From: Hyphomicrobiales bacterium
GTDB lineage: Bacteria; Pseudomonadota; Alphaproteobacteria; Rhizobiales; Aestuariivirgaceae
DNA: 64,000 nt
Assembly (NCBI GenBank): GCA_016710435.1
Contig: JADJVV010000001.1
Location: 2,564,501 to 2,628,500 of the forward strand
Direction of reading: 5' to 3'
Program-made: the position numbers and the translations under genes
Shown: piece after piece, positions 33,295-43,036 of the stretch
Numbering within the stretch: the first letter of the stretch is position 1
Layout: each line of letters starts with the position of its first letter
Notes under the pieces: generated by a model
The model's input: the letters and a program-made list of their open reading frames with translations, nothing else
Database searches by the model: none
What the model was told of the DNA's origin: nothing

Positions 33295-34125
33295 TCAGAC
33301 CTGCAGGGCAAGCCGTGCAAAATCGGCCACGGTCAATTCTTCCGCCCGCGCCGTCGGTGCTATGCCCAGCGGCTCCAGCACGGCTTCGGGAACGTCGAAC
33401 ACAGATTTCAGACTTTGCCGCAGCATCTTCCGCCGTTGGCCGAAAGCCGCCGCCGTCACCCGTTCCAATGTTTTCACGTTGCAGGCAATGGCCGGGACAA
33501 TGGGCAGGAGTTGCACGATCGATGAGGTCACCTTGGGCGGCGGCGTGAAGGCGCTGCGGTGCACGTCGAACATCTTGTGCACCGTGCAACGCCACTGGCA
33601 CAGCACGGTCAACCTCCCATAATGCTCGGAACCCGGCGCCGCGGCAATGCGGTCCGCCACTTCCTTCTGGAACATCAGCGTCAGGGAGGAGAACCACGGC
33701 GGCCACGGTCCTTCCGTCAGCCACCCGGTCAACAGCGGCGTCCCGATATTGTAGGGCAAATTGGCGACGATCTTGGCAGGACCATGCACGGTGGACGCCC
33801 AGTTCACTGCCAGCGCATCACCCGCGATCACCGTGAGGCGCCCTGGATAGGCCGCCTCGATCTCCGCAAGCGCGGCGAGGGCACGCTGGTCCCGCTCCAC
33901 CGCGATCACCTGCTTCGCGCCCTCCATCAGGAGCGCACGTGTAAGGCCACCAGGCCCCGGCCCGATTTCGACGATCGTGAAACCCTCGAAGGGTGCCGCC
34001 GTCCGCGCAATGCGGCGCGTGAGGTTCAGGTCGAACAGGAAATTCTGGCCGAGTGATTTCTTGGCGGCGAGTCCATGGGCCTCGATCACCTCGCGGAGCG
34101 GCGGCAGGCCGTCGTCGGTCGTCAT
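33295..34125 (-). CDS. rsmA: 16S rRNA (adenine1518/1519-N6) dimethyltransferase
   Basis: A 276-residue KsgA/RsmA enzyme that dimethylates two adjacent adenines in helix 45 during small-subunit assembly. KSLGQNFLFDLNLTRRIAR, VEIGPGPGGLTRALL for SAM and the catalytic NLPYNIGTPLL are visible. It is last in the lptD-surA-pdxA-rsmA operon and overlaps pdxA by 4 bp (ATGA). Confidence 0.96.
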   Translation of the reverse strand: MTTDDGLPPLREVIEAHGLAAKKSLGQNFLFDLNLTRRIARTAAPFEGFTIVEIGPGPGGLTRALLMEGAKQVIAVERDQRALAALAEIEAAYPGRLTVIAGDALAVNWASTVHGPAKIVANLPYNIGTPLLTGWLTEGPWPPWFSSLTLMFQKEVADRIAAAPGSEHYGRLTVLCQWRCTVHKMFDVHRSAFTPPPKVTSSIVQLLPIVPAIACNVKTLERVTAAAFGQRRKMLRQSLKSVFDVPEAVLEPLGIAPTARAEELTVADFARLALQV

Positions 34126-35135
34126 GGCTGCTGGCTGTGCCGCGCCATGTCGCGAGCCAGCGTAAGGGCGGCGATCAGGCTTTCGGCATGGGCGGTGCCT
34201 GTGCCCGCAAGCCCCAGCGCCGTTCCGTGGTCCGGCGAGGTACGGATGAAGGGCAGGCCCAGCGTCACGTTCACGCCGCCGTGGAAATCCAGTGTCTTCA
34301 CGGGGATCAACGCCTGGTCGTGATACATGCAGAGAATGGCGTCATAGCGCGCCCTCTCCTGGGGGAAAAAGGCGGTGTCGGCGGGGAGCGGTCCCCGCAC
34401 GTCCAGTCCGTCCTGCTTCAGACGCGCGATGGCGGGAATGATGGTGTCGATCTCCTCTCGCCCCATGGCGCCGTTCTCGCCCGCATGGGGATTGAGGCCC
34501 GTGACGGCGATCCGCGGCGCGGCGATGCCGAACTGCGTCTTCAATGCGTCATGTACGACGCGCGCCTGCGCCATGATGGCATCACCGCTGAGGTGCAGTG
34601 GCACATCCTTGAGCGCGATGTGCACCGTCACCGGGACGGCGCGCAGTCCGCCGCCCACCAGCATCATTACTTCATGCACCACATGCCCGCGTTGCTGAGC
34701 CAGATGGGCGAGATAGTCCGTGTGGCCCTGGTGCGTGAAGCCGGCAGCGTATAGCGCTTCCTTCTGGATCGGGCACGTGACCATGCCTGACGCAGCGCCG
34801 GACATGCAGGCCTCCACCGCTTCATCGATGGCCGCGATCACCCACGGCGCCGTCTCCGGGCGAAATGCGCCGCACACCGGTTGTGCCGTCAGTGGCCGGT
34901 GCAGGATGGGAAGAGCGTCAGAAAAGCAGGAGGGTGCTTCCGCCAACGACGAAATTGTGCGCAGGGCAACAGGAAGATGGGCTGCCACACAACGCTCTTG
35001 CAGCAGGTCCGCATCGCCAATCAGGCAGAAGGCAAGGGTGGCATCGTGGCGGAGAGCCGCCCAGGCCTTCGCGGTGATTTCAGGCCCAACACCGCCGGGC
35101 TCACCCGGGGTCAGGACAAGCGGCTTATTCGGCAT
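34122..35135 (-). CDS. pdxA: 4-hydroxythreonine-4-phosphate dehydrogenase
   Basis: A 337-residue zinc-dependent NAD dehydrogenase of the DXP-dependent vitamin B6 pathway. LTPGEPGGVGPEITAKAW at the N-terminus, GHTDYLAHL, GLNPHAGENGAMG and MYHDQALIPVKTLDFHGGVNVTLGLPFIRTSPDHGTA cover the metal histidines and the conserved C-terminal loop. Its start overlaps the surA end by 11 bp and its end overlaps rsmA by 4 bp. Confidence 0.96.
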   Translation of the reverse strand: MPNKPLVLTPGEPGGVGPEITAKAWAALRHDATLAFCLIGDADLLQERCVAAHLPVALRTISSLAEAPSCFSDALPILHRPLTAQPVCGAFRPETAPWVIAAIDEAVEACMSGAASGMVTCPIQKEALYAAGFTHQGHTDYLAHLAQQRGHVVHEVMMLVGGGLRAVPVTVHIALKDVPLHLSGDAIMAQARVVHDALKTQFGIAAPRIAVTGLNPHAGENGAMGREEIDTIIPAIARLKQDGLDVRGPLPADTAFFPQERARYDAILCMYHDQALIPVKTLDFHGGVNVTLGLPFIRTSPDHGTALGLAGTGTAHAESLIAALTLARDMARHSQQP

Positions 35136-36102
35136 ACGACGGATCGCGGTATTCGATCAGCAGACCCTTGCGCATCAGCGCGCTGTATTTGGCTTCGATG
35201 CCATCATATTTCTCGTTCACCAGCGCGGCCTTGATCTGGTCGCGTGTCGGCATCTGCGCCTTGGGCATGGGCGGCGTGATCTTGCGCGAGCCACAATAGC
35301 CCCAGAGCTGCAGGCCCTTGGGCGAGCGGAAGGGGCCGATGGCCTTGCCCGGACCAGCCTTGGCGAATTCCTTCTTCAACTGCGGCGGCACGCGACGGCC
35401 ATCCGCCTCGATTTTCTTGCCCACCTTCACGTTGAAGATTCCGGAGGCAGCAGAGCGCGCCGAGGCGCAGCCCTTGAAGCGCGAGGCATAGAGCGCAACG
35501 TCTGCCGCGCGCGCCTGCAACAGGTCGGGGCTGTCCACAGGGAAATTGATTTCGAGAATTTCCATCACGGTCACGGGCTGCATGCGCGGATCAGCCTTGA
35601 TCTTTGCCAGTTGCCTGTTCACGTCCGACTTGATGGTCGCCATCTTGGCATCCACGTCTTCTTCGCTGACCTGCACACGTTCCTTGTACTTGCCGTTGAG
35701 CAGGCGGCCGAAGGCAATCTGAGCCGAGAGATATTGGCGCAGCACGCTCATGGAGACGCCTTGCGCCTTGAGTTTGCCCTTGAGGCCGGCCGCGTCGGTC
35801 TTCAGACCCTGTGCCACCTTGTCCAACCGCTCGTCGACATCCTTGTCGCTTGCGTCGGCCTTGTACTTCTTCGCTTCTTCGATCTTGGCGATGTCGTTGA
35901 TGATGGCGTTGAGTGCCTGCTTGCGCGACAGCTTCGCGCCGCCCGCCATCAGCTTCCACATGTTGATGCGCGCATCCACGTCGAAGCTGGTGATCGGCTG
36001 GTCGTTGACGGTGACGAGAACCTTCTGGTCCTGCGCAACGGCGGCTGCCGCCGTCAGGCACAGGGCAAAGGTCATCAGAAGCATGCGAAGGGTGCGGCTC
36101 AT
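35125..36102 (-). CDS. surA: SurA-type periplasmic chaperone/peptidylprolyl isomerase
   Basis: A 325-residue exported protein (signal MSRTLRMLLMTFALCLTAAAAVA) with a SurA N-terminal chaperone domain: VNDQPITSFDVDARINMWKLM, then helices rich in Lys and Ala. A single parvulin-like domain may occupy about residues 170-280, but conserved isomerase residues are not clear, so the activity is uncertain. In other proteobacteria SurA escorts outer-membrane proteins such as LptD, encoded directly upstream (20 bp gap). Confidence 0.87.
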   Translation of the reverse strand: MSRTLRMLLMTFALCLTAAAAVAQDQKVLVTVNDQPITSFDVDARINMWKLMAGGAKLSRKQALNAIINDIAKIEEAKKYKADASDKDVDERLDKVAQGLKTDAAGLKGKLKAQGVSMSVLRQYLSAQIAFGRLLNGKYKERVQVSEEDVDAKMATIKSDVNRQLAKIKADPRMQPVTVMEILEINFPVDSPDLLQARAADVALYASRFKGCASARSAASGIFNVKVGKKIEADGRRVPPQLKKEFAKAGPGKAIGPFRSPKGLQLWGYCGSRKITPPMPKAQMPTRDQIKAALVNEKYDGIEAKYSALMRKGLLIEYRDPSYAE

Positions 36103-36122
36103 CAGCGGGTCCGGAAGGGAGT

Positions 36123-38389
36123 TCAGAAACCTGCCGACACACTGGTGCCGCCAAGTGTGGCGAGATCAATCGACATCATGATGCGGTGATCCGTTTGATT
36201 GGTCGTGTCATCATCCTTGCCCGTGTAGGCAACCTTGAAGTTCATGCACTGGCAATCGAACTCCAGGCCAATCGTGCGCCAGTCCACATCCGACGTTTCG
36301 ATGTCGTAGCGCGCGCCGCCGAAGAGATACCAGCCGTCTTTCAGGCCGATACGGGCGTTGGCCTGAACCCACTGTTCATCCAGCAAACGGCCATAGGCCG
36401 GTTCCTGGTTGATGAAGGCATAGGCGATGTCGGCTGAAAAATCGTCCAAAGTGAGGCTGGCCAGTGCCTCCTGGCGGTTGATGCGCGAAAGATCTTCCTC
36501 GGCCCGGATTTCATAGCTCAGGTTGAGTTCATCCCAGGGTTGGAAGGTGAGGGCGCCCACGAGATCGGATTGGCTACCTTCGAGGCCCGAGCCCGTGACG
36601 AAGCTGTTTTCTCCCGCGATGTGGAAAGATTCGCCGGCGCTGGCCCGCACGAAGCCGCCATTGGCCCCGAGGAACGAATAGGTGATGCCCGCATTGGCCC
36701 GCGTGCCGCCCTCATAGCGGTCAAGCCCGGTGAAGCGGTCTTCCAGGAACAGGCTGGTATGATCGAAGTTCAGCGTGATGGCATCTTCGTTGCCGATGCT
36801 CGCCGTGTCCGTTTCATCCGTCGCCGCAACGATCTGGAAGACAGGCGAGAAGATGCTCTGGCCGTAGGCATAATTCGCCATGAACGGATAGCGCATGTCG
36901 AAACCAGCCGAAGGCAGCACCCGGGCCACAGTCTCGTCGCTGTCATCGGCACCGGGCACATTCTCGTTGAAGGTCACGTCGCTGCGGACACGCCCGAAGG
37001 GCGTCATCACCAGACCCGCATCGCTGATCATCTGGCGCTGCCAGCGCATTTCGCCCACTGCGCGGGTTTGCTGCGTACCGTGGTCCACATCGGTGAAGGG
37101 CGTGTTCGCATCATTGCGCCAGAGTGCGTAGCTGCTCCACTTGAAGCTCAACTCGCCTCCCAGGATCTGGTCGCCGAAGAATGTTTCGCCTGAAACATAA
37201 GGCAGCGAGGGGAGCGTATCCTGGCTGATCTCGTCGGACAACGACTGGAAGTTCATGACCTGCGCGTTGACGTAGGTGCGGTCCCACAGTCCGCGCACAT
37301 GCACATCGCTCTGGGCAATGTCACGGTCGTCGAAATCATATTCGTCGAGGAATTCCTTGTCGCTGGTGGCCGTGCCATCCCAGCCCCAGGACCAGCGGTC
37401 GTTCAGCGCAAACTCGCCGCGCGAACGCACTGCGCCACGCCAATCGGACTTGTCGGAGGTCTCGCCGGGGCTCAACTGATAAACGCCATAACCGCGAATA
37501 TTGTATTGACCGGAAGCGAGACGGTGCCGCCACTCCACATCGGCCACCGGACCCTGCTTGGTGGTGAGACGGGGACGCAGCGTGATATCGCTGTTGGGCG
37601 CCGTCACGATGAAATAGGGCGTCTCCACGCCAAGGCCGTAGGCATGGCCATGCACGAATTTCGGTGCAAGGAAGCCCGTCTTGCGCTTGACGGAAGGATC
37701 CGGGTGCGACCAGTGCGGCACCTGCACAACCGTGTGGCCAGCAATGCGCAGGCGCGGGTTCGTGTGATGCAGCATGTGTTCCTTGCTGTCATGCACCGTT
37801 TCATCCGAGCGCAGTTCCCACAGCGGTTCACCGTTCTTCGTGTGGCAATCGTAACAGGCGGTGTAGCTCGCATCCTCGAAGATCGAGATGCCGTCAGCCT
37901 GCGGCGCGCATAGCGCGCGGTGATGGTGACGTTGTTGGTGAGGAGCGCCTTCACATGTGCGGCGAAGGCTTCCTTGAATCGGTTACGCAACTCAAGGGTG
38001 GCCGCCGTCATCACGTTGCCGTTCGGCTCGCGCAATTCCACGGACCCGTTTGCCTTGAAGGCCCCGGTTTTCTCGTTGAAGATCACCTTGCTGGCGTTGA
38101 GGACGTAGGGTCCGTAAATGATCCGTACACTGCCTTCCGCCGTCGCAATCTTGGTGCGGGGATCGTAGGTCACGCGGGAGGCAGAGAAGTCCGCGGGTGT
38201 GCCAGCGGCCGGTTCCTGCGTCACCGGCTTGATGAAAGGCAACTCTTCGATGGCCTGCGCAGGGGTCGTGAGAAACGTGGTTGCAAGAACCACACATGCG
38301 CTGGCCGCGCCCCGGAGCAGAAGAGCCCGGAGGTCCGTCAGGTCAACCTGAGGGGCCAAAGATTTGCGCAACACCGAGTTCCCAGCCAT
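36123..38389 (-). pseudogene. lptD: LPS-assembly protein LptD, frame broken by an apparent 1-nt deletion
   Basis: Two frames together make one normal LptD of about 755 residues. From 38389 the first gives a signal peptide and the OstA-like N-domain (DFSASRVTYDPRTKIATAEGSV; FNEKTGAFKANGSVELREPNGNV) up to TITARYAR. From about 37904 the second continues with ADGISIFEDASYTACYDC, where a cysteine pair is usual, PLWELRSD, and the C-terminal barrel to 36123. One extra G in the plus-strand GG at 37903-37904 restores YARPQADG. LptD inserts lipopolysaccharide in the outer membrane and is usually essential, so a sequencing or assembly error in a short homopolymer is more likely than a dead gene. Confidence 0.88.
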
Positions 38390-38614
38390 TCACGAACAGT
38401 TACAAAGTATTAACGGATTTCCCCCCCGTGGGGAAGCGCGGAATTGTGGTGGGATAACGTGGGCATGGGGCGGCGTCATGGCCCGATTGGGGCAGCGCGC
38501 AAACGTGGTTAACCCTTTGCCACCCACCCCTGCAAGCCGGCTCGGTTGCCGTTCGCCCCCGGCCCCGCTAAGCCGGAGGGGACAACAGAATCCTCCGACA
38601 CTGGAAAATCCCCC

Positions 38615-40108
38615 ATGAATTCAACTCTGAAACTTTCCTTCGACCGTCCAGCCCTGCCCAAGGCGGGCATCCTTGTGGCATTTGCGGGCGAAGGCGCTGC
38701 CCTTGGCCCCATGGCCGCGCAGCTGGACAAGGCAGCCCACGGCCACGTCACCCGCGCCATGAAGGCGGCGGGCTTCGAGGGCAAGAAGGAACAGGTGCTC
38801 GACCTGGTGGCGCCGGGGGCAGGTATTGACCGGCTGATTCTCATGGGACTGGGCAAACCCGAAGCGCTGACGGCGCGGGAACTGGAACTCCTGGGCGGCG
38901 CAATCGCCGGCACCCTGCAGGCCATCAAGGCAAAGTCGGCCACCGTCGCCCCTCTGCATGATGTGACGGCGGTCACCTCAGCGGCATCGGCGGCTCATCT
39001 GGCTTCGGGTGCGGCGCTCCGCTGCTATGGCTTCACCGCGTACAAGACGAAGGGCAATGGCAAGTCCACGACACTCAGTGCACTCTCGGTGATGTGCCCG
39101 GATGCGGCGGCGGCCCGCAAGGCATTTGCCCCTTTCGCGGCGATCCGCGAGGGCAATCATCTCGCCCGCGACCTCGTCAACGAACCCGCCAACGTGCTTT
39201 TCCCGGTGGAGTTCGCCGCGCGTGCCAAGGCTCTCGCAAAAGCGGGACTTGAGGTCGAGGTGCTAACGCCCGCCCAGATGAAGAAGCTCGGCATGCATGC
39301 CCTTCTCGGCGTGGCGCAAGGATCCGACCATGAGGCGCGGCTCGTCGTCATGCGCTGGAACGGCGGCAAGAAGACAGACGCGCCACTCGCCTTCATCGGC
39401 AAGGGCGTAACCTTTGATACGGGCGGCGTCTCCATCAAGCCTGCGGCCGGCATGGAAGACATGAAGGGTGACATGGCGGGTGCCGCCGCCGTCACGGGCC
39501 TCATGCTCGCGCTGGCGCGGCGCAAGGCGAAGTGCAACGTTGTGGGCGCCATCGGCCTGGTGGAGAACGCCATCGACGGCAAGGCGCAGCGTCCGGGCGA
39601 CATCGTCAAGTCCATGTCGGGCCAGACCATCGCCGTGCTCAACACCGATGCCGAAGGACGCCTCGTCCTCGCTGATGTGCTCTGGTACATCCAGGACCGC
39701 TTCAAGCCGAAGTTTATGGTGAACCTTGCAACGCTCACCGGCGCCATGATGGTGGCGCTGGGCAAGGAATTTGCCGGCATGTTCTGCAACAATGACGAAC
39801 TGGCGGCGCGCCTCTTCGCCAGCGGCGCGGCGACGGGCGAAAAGGTGTGGCGCATGCCGCTCGCCCCGGAATACGACAAGCTGATCGAGCACGATGTGGC
39901 CGACATGAAGAATATCGGCGGGCGTTTTGGCGGCGCCATCACGGCGGCGCAATTCCTCCAGCGCTTCGTGAACAATGTGCCGTGGGCGCATTTGGATGTG
40001 GCAGGCACGGCCATGGATTCCACCAAGACGCCGCTGAGCCAGGGCTGGTCGTCGGGCTGGGGCGTCCGTTTGTTGAACGATCTCGTCGCACGGCACTACG
40101 AAGGCTGA
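38615..40108 (+). CDS. pepA: Leucyl aminopeptidase (M17)
   Basis: A 497-residue cytosolic dizinc aminopeptidase. LAFIGKGVTFDTGGVSIKPAAGMEDMKGDM and the signature NTDAEGRLVLADVLWY hold the metal ligands and catalytic residues; the divergent N-domain is normal in this family. The ATG at 38615 follows GGAAAA and starts MNSTLKLSFDRP. It is divergent from lptD (225-bp gap) and its TGA overlaps the holC start by one base. Confidence 0.95.
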   Translation: MNSTLKLSFDRPALPKAGILVAFAGEGAALGPMAAQLDKAAHGHVTRAMKAAGFEGKKEQVLDLVAPGAGIDRLILMGLGKPEALTARELELLGGAIAGTLQAIKAKSATVAPLHDVTAVTSAASAAHLASGAALRCYGFTAYKTKGNGKSTTLSALSVMCPDAAAARKAFAPFAAIREGNHLARDLVNEPANVLFPVEFAARAKALAKAGLEVEVLTPAQMKKLGMHALLGVAQGSDHEARLVVMRWNGGKKTDAPLAFIGKGVTFDTGGVSIKPAAGMEDMKGDMAGAAAVTGLMLALARRKAKCNVVGAIGLVENAIDGKAQRPGDIVKSMSGQTIAVLNTDAEGRLVLADVLWYIQDRFKPKFMVNLATLTGAMMVALGKEFAGMFCNNDELAARLFASGAATGEKVWRMPLAPEYDKLIEHDVADMKNIGGRFGGAITAAQFLQRFVNNVPWAHLDVAGTAMDSTKTPLSQGWSSGWGVRLLNDLVARHYEG

Positions 40109-40560
40109 TGGCGGAGGTCTGGTTCTATCATCTCGAACGTGAGCCGGTGGAGAACGTGCTGCCGGGCCTGCTGGCGCGCGGCCTGCAGCGCGGGCTTCGC
40201 CTCGCGGTGCAATCAGGCGATGCCGGGATGCTCAAGCTGATCTCCGAAAAACTCTGGGCCTTCGAGGATGTGACCTTTCTCGCCCATGGCGACAGCAACA
40301 CACCCATGCCGCAGCACCAGCCAATCTATCTCGCGACCGGCCCGGAAAATCCCGGCAACGCGGGCTATCGCTTCTTCATCGGCGGCAGCGAACCCGAAAA
40401 CATGGACGGCCTCGCCCGTGCCAGCATCCTCTTCGATGGCAACGACGCAGGTTCAATCGATCGGGCCCGCACCCTGTGGCGCCGCCTGAAAGCTGACGGC
40501 CACACCATCAGCTACTGGAAGCAGGACGACACCGGCCGCTGGCAGAACCAGGCGGGCTAA
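40108..40560 (+). CDS. holC: DNA polymerase III subunit chi
   Basis: A 150-residue HolC protein. EVWFYHLEREPVENVLPGLLARGLQRGLRLAVQ, LWAFEDVTFLAHGD and the QPIYLATGPENPGNA segment match the chi subunit, which links the clamp loader to SSB. The TGATG junction with pepA suggests coupled translation; pepA-holC is a conserved pair. The C-terminus YWKQDDTGRWQNQAG is complete. Confidence 0.93.
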   Translation: MAEVWFYHLEREPVENVLPGLLARGLQRGLRLAVQSGDAGMLKLISEKLWAFEDVTFLAHGDSNTPMPQHQPIYLATGPENPGNAGYRFFIGGSEPENMDGLARASILFDGNDAGSIDRARTLWRRLKADGHTISYWKQDDTGRWQNQAG

Positions 40561-40563
40561 ACC

Positions 40564-41736
40564 TCAGCGCACCTTCCCCGGCCACATGATGCCGAGGCCC
40601 AAGGCCATGGAGAGGAGGGAGGCGGCGACGACTCCGACGCGCACTTCAGCGTTGAGGCCGGCATCGGCGAAGGCGAGGGAGCCGATGAACAGGCTCATGG
40701 TGAAACCGATTCCGGCAAGGCACGAGACGCCCAGCATGTAGCGCCAGTTTACGCCCTCCGGCAGCTTCGCAAGTTTCGTGCCGACGAGGAGCAGCACCGC
40801 CAGCATGATGCCCACCGGCTTGCCGAGCGTCAGCCCGGCAATGATGCCGAACGGCAGCGGCTGCGCCAGGTTTGCGAGCGAGAATCCATCGAGCGGAAGT
40901 CCCGCATTGGCAAAGGCAAACAGCGGCAGGATGGCGAATTTCACATATGGGTGTAGGCCGTGTTCAAGCTCGTGCAACGGCGACGTGCCATCCCCGCGCT
41001 TCAGTGGAATGAGCAGCCCCAGCGCCACCCCTGCAAGCGTGGCATGCACGCCCGATTTCAGCACGAACAGCCACATGAGGATGCCGCCCAGGATGAAGAT
41101 GCCGGTGCGTCCGCCACCCATCCGGTTGTAGGCGAAGAGCGCCGCCAGAACGGCCAGCGCGCCGGCAAGTGCGACGATGGAGAGTTGGCTCGTGTAAAAC
41201 AGGGCGATGATGATGATGGCTGCCAGGTCGTCGAAGGTTGCCAGCGTGAGCAGGAATATCTTGAGCGAGAGTGGCGCACGCACGCCAAGCAGGGCCAGCG
41301 CGCCAAGGGCGAAGGCAATGTCGGTCGCTGCTGGAATGGCCCAGCCACCAATGGTGGCGGCGTTGCCCCAGTTGATGAAGGCATAAAGTCCGGATGGAAC
41401 AGCAATGCCGCCGAGTGCGGCCACGGCAGGAAGGACAATCTGCGAGGGCGATGAGAGGTTGCCCTCAAGCACTTCACGCTTGATCTCCAGTCCCACGAGG
41501 AAAAAGAACACCGCCATCAGGCCGTCGTTGATGAAATGGTGCAGCGACTTGTCGAGCGTCAGGCTGCCGATGCCGATTCGCACGCGCTCTTCCAGCAGGT
41601 GATGGTAGGCGTCATTCAGTCCGAAATTGACGAGCAGGATCGCCACCAGTGCGGCACAGGCCAGGATGATGCCTCCTGTCGCCTCGTGTTCGATGAACTG
41701 GCGGATACGGGAGACGTTTTCAGAACTTCGCGGCAT
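40564..41736 (-). CDS. nhaA: Na+/H+ antiporter NhaA
   Basis: A 390-residue antiporter with twelve helices. The paired aspartates of the ion site are in LATFDDLAAIIIIALFYT; FFLVGLEIKREVLEGNLS and AIPAATDIAFALGAL are also diagnostic. It exports Na+ or Li+ for protons at high pH or salt. Its start lies 17 bp inside the end of nhaD, so the two different antiporters are translated from one message. Confidence 0.96.
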   Translation of the reverse strand: MPRSSENVSRIRQFIEHEATGGIILACAALVAILLVNFGLNDAYHHLLEERVRIGIGSLTLDKSLHHFINDGLMAVFFFLVGLEIKREVLEGNLSSPSQIVLPAVAALGGIAVPSGLYAFINWGNAATIGGWAIPAATDIAFALGALALLGVRAPLSLKIFLLTLATFDDLAAIIIIALFYTSQLSIVALAGALAVLAALFAYNRMGGGRTGIFILGGILMWLFVLKSGVHATLAGVALGLLIPLKRGDGTSPLHELEHGLHPYVKFAILPLFAFANAGLPLDGFSLANLAQPLPFGIIAGLTLGKPVGIMLAVLLLVGTKLAKLPEGVNWRYMLGVSCLAGIGFTMSLFIGSLAFADAGLNAEVRVGVVAASLLSMALGLGIMWPGKVR

Positions 41737-43036
41737 TGATCACCAAATGGGCAACAATGCTGGCAGCATAGCCAAGCGCAATCGCCCAAGTCCACCGGAG
41801 GTGGTGGGAGAAGGTGTAGTTCCCCTGCGCCAACCCCATCAGGGCCACGCCTGCGGCCGAACCGATGGACAGGAGGCTTCCCCCCACACCTGCGGTCAGC
41901 GTCACCAGAAGCCACTGACCGTGACTCATCTGCGGGTCCATGGTGAGCACCGCGAACATGATCGGAATGTTGTCGAGCACCGATGACAGCAGCCCCACGG
42001 TCACATTGGCCGCCGTGTTGCCCCATGCGCCGTAAAGATGCTCGTTGATGAGCGCGAGATAGCCCATCACGCCAAGGCCACCTACGGCAAAGATGATGCC
42101 GAAGAAGAAGAGCAGCGTGTCCCATTCGATGCGCTCGATCTGGCGGAAGGAGTTCAACACCATGTCGGTATTCTCGGACCGCTTGCCGCGCTGTTGCAGG
42201 ATGTAGGACCAGATTTGCAGGTAGCCGAGCCCCAGCATCATGCCCAGCGCCGGTTGCAGCCCGAGGAAGTTGCGGAAGGCCACGGCCGTGGCGATGGTGA
42301 GTGCGAAGAGCACGATCACGCCACGGGCACCGGGTTTCATCGCCACAAGCTCGCGCGCGGGCGGCGGCTTGTCGGCGGGCAGGGCGAAATGGAGGGCGAC
42401 AGCCGGCACCAGCCAGTTCACGAGGGCGGGACCGAACAGCGCGAAGAATTCGAAGAATGAGACCTTGCCCTTCTGCCACACCATGAGCGTGGTGATGTCG
42501 CCGAAAGGCGTGAAGGCGCCGCCCGCATTGGCCGCGACGACGACGCTGATGCAGGCCAGCGTGACGAAACGGGGCGATGCCGTGCCGACTGCCAGCACGA
42601 CGGATCCCATCACCAGCGCGGTCGTGAGGTTGTCCAGCACACCGGACAGCGCGAACGCCAACGCCCCCGTGATCCAGAACAATTGCCGGTAGCTGAGGCT
42701 CCGTGCGGTGAGGCGCGCCCGCACCACCTCGAACACCCGCCGCTCTTCCAGCGTGTTCACGTAGGTGATGGCGACCAGCAAGAAGAGAAAGAGTTCACCG
42801 TATTCGAAGATGGTATGTTCGGCTTGCGCGCGCGCGGCATCCGGTTGGCCCGCGGCCGTGTAGGCCATGCCGATCAGCGCCCAGATGAGGCCCGCGGCCA
42901 CAAGCACGGGCTTGGATTTGCGCAACTGCGTGGCTTCTTCAAGGATCACCAGCAGATAGGCGACTCCGAAGATCGCCAGTGCCGTCACGCCAACCCACGT
43001 CTGTGTCAGGTCCAGGGCCGGCGCGGCGTCAGGCAT
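41720..43036 (-). CDS. nhaD: Na+/H+ antiporter NhaD
   Basis: A 438-residue ion-transporter-superfamily antiporter with about twelve helices. GVLDNLTTALVMGSVVLA, AANAGGAFTPFGDITTLMVWQKG and LSSVLDNIPIMFAVLTMDP are the repeated ion-site segments of NhaD; LLFFFGIIFAVGGLGVMGYL is also typical. The start at 43036 was chosen since MPDAAPALDL is followed by the first helix and overlaps the ABC-F stop by 8 bp. The downstream nhaA overlaps by 17 bp. Confidence 0.94.
   Translation of the reverse strand: MPDAAPALDLTQTWVGVTALAIFGVAYLLVILEEATQLRKSKPVLVAAGLIWALIGMAYTAAGQPDAARAQAEHTIFEYGELFLFLLVAITYVNTLEERRVFEVVRARLTARSLSYRQLFWITGALAFALSGVLDNLTTALVMGSVVLAVGTASPRFVTLACISVVVAANAGGAFTPFGDITTLMVWQKGKVSFFEFFALFGPALVNWLVPAVALHFALPADKPPPARELVAMKPGARGVIVLFALTIATAVAFRNFLGLQPALGMMLGLGYLQIWSYILQQRGKRSENTDMVLNSFRQIERIEWDTLLFFFGIIFAVGGLGVMGYLALINEHLYGAWGNTAANVTVGLLSSVLDNIPIMFAVLTMDPQMSHGQWLLVTLTAGVGGSLLSIGSAAGVALMGLAQGNYTFSHHLRWTWAIALGYAASIVAHLVINAAKF

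Noticed and set aside
38411..38436. Run of seven C with a TTCCCC/GGGGAA inverted repeat upstream of lptD
   Set aside because: Short stem and no clear promoter context; could be noise, though the homopolymer is another possible error site.
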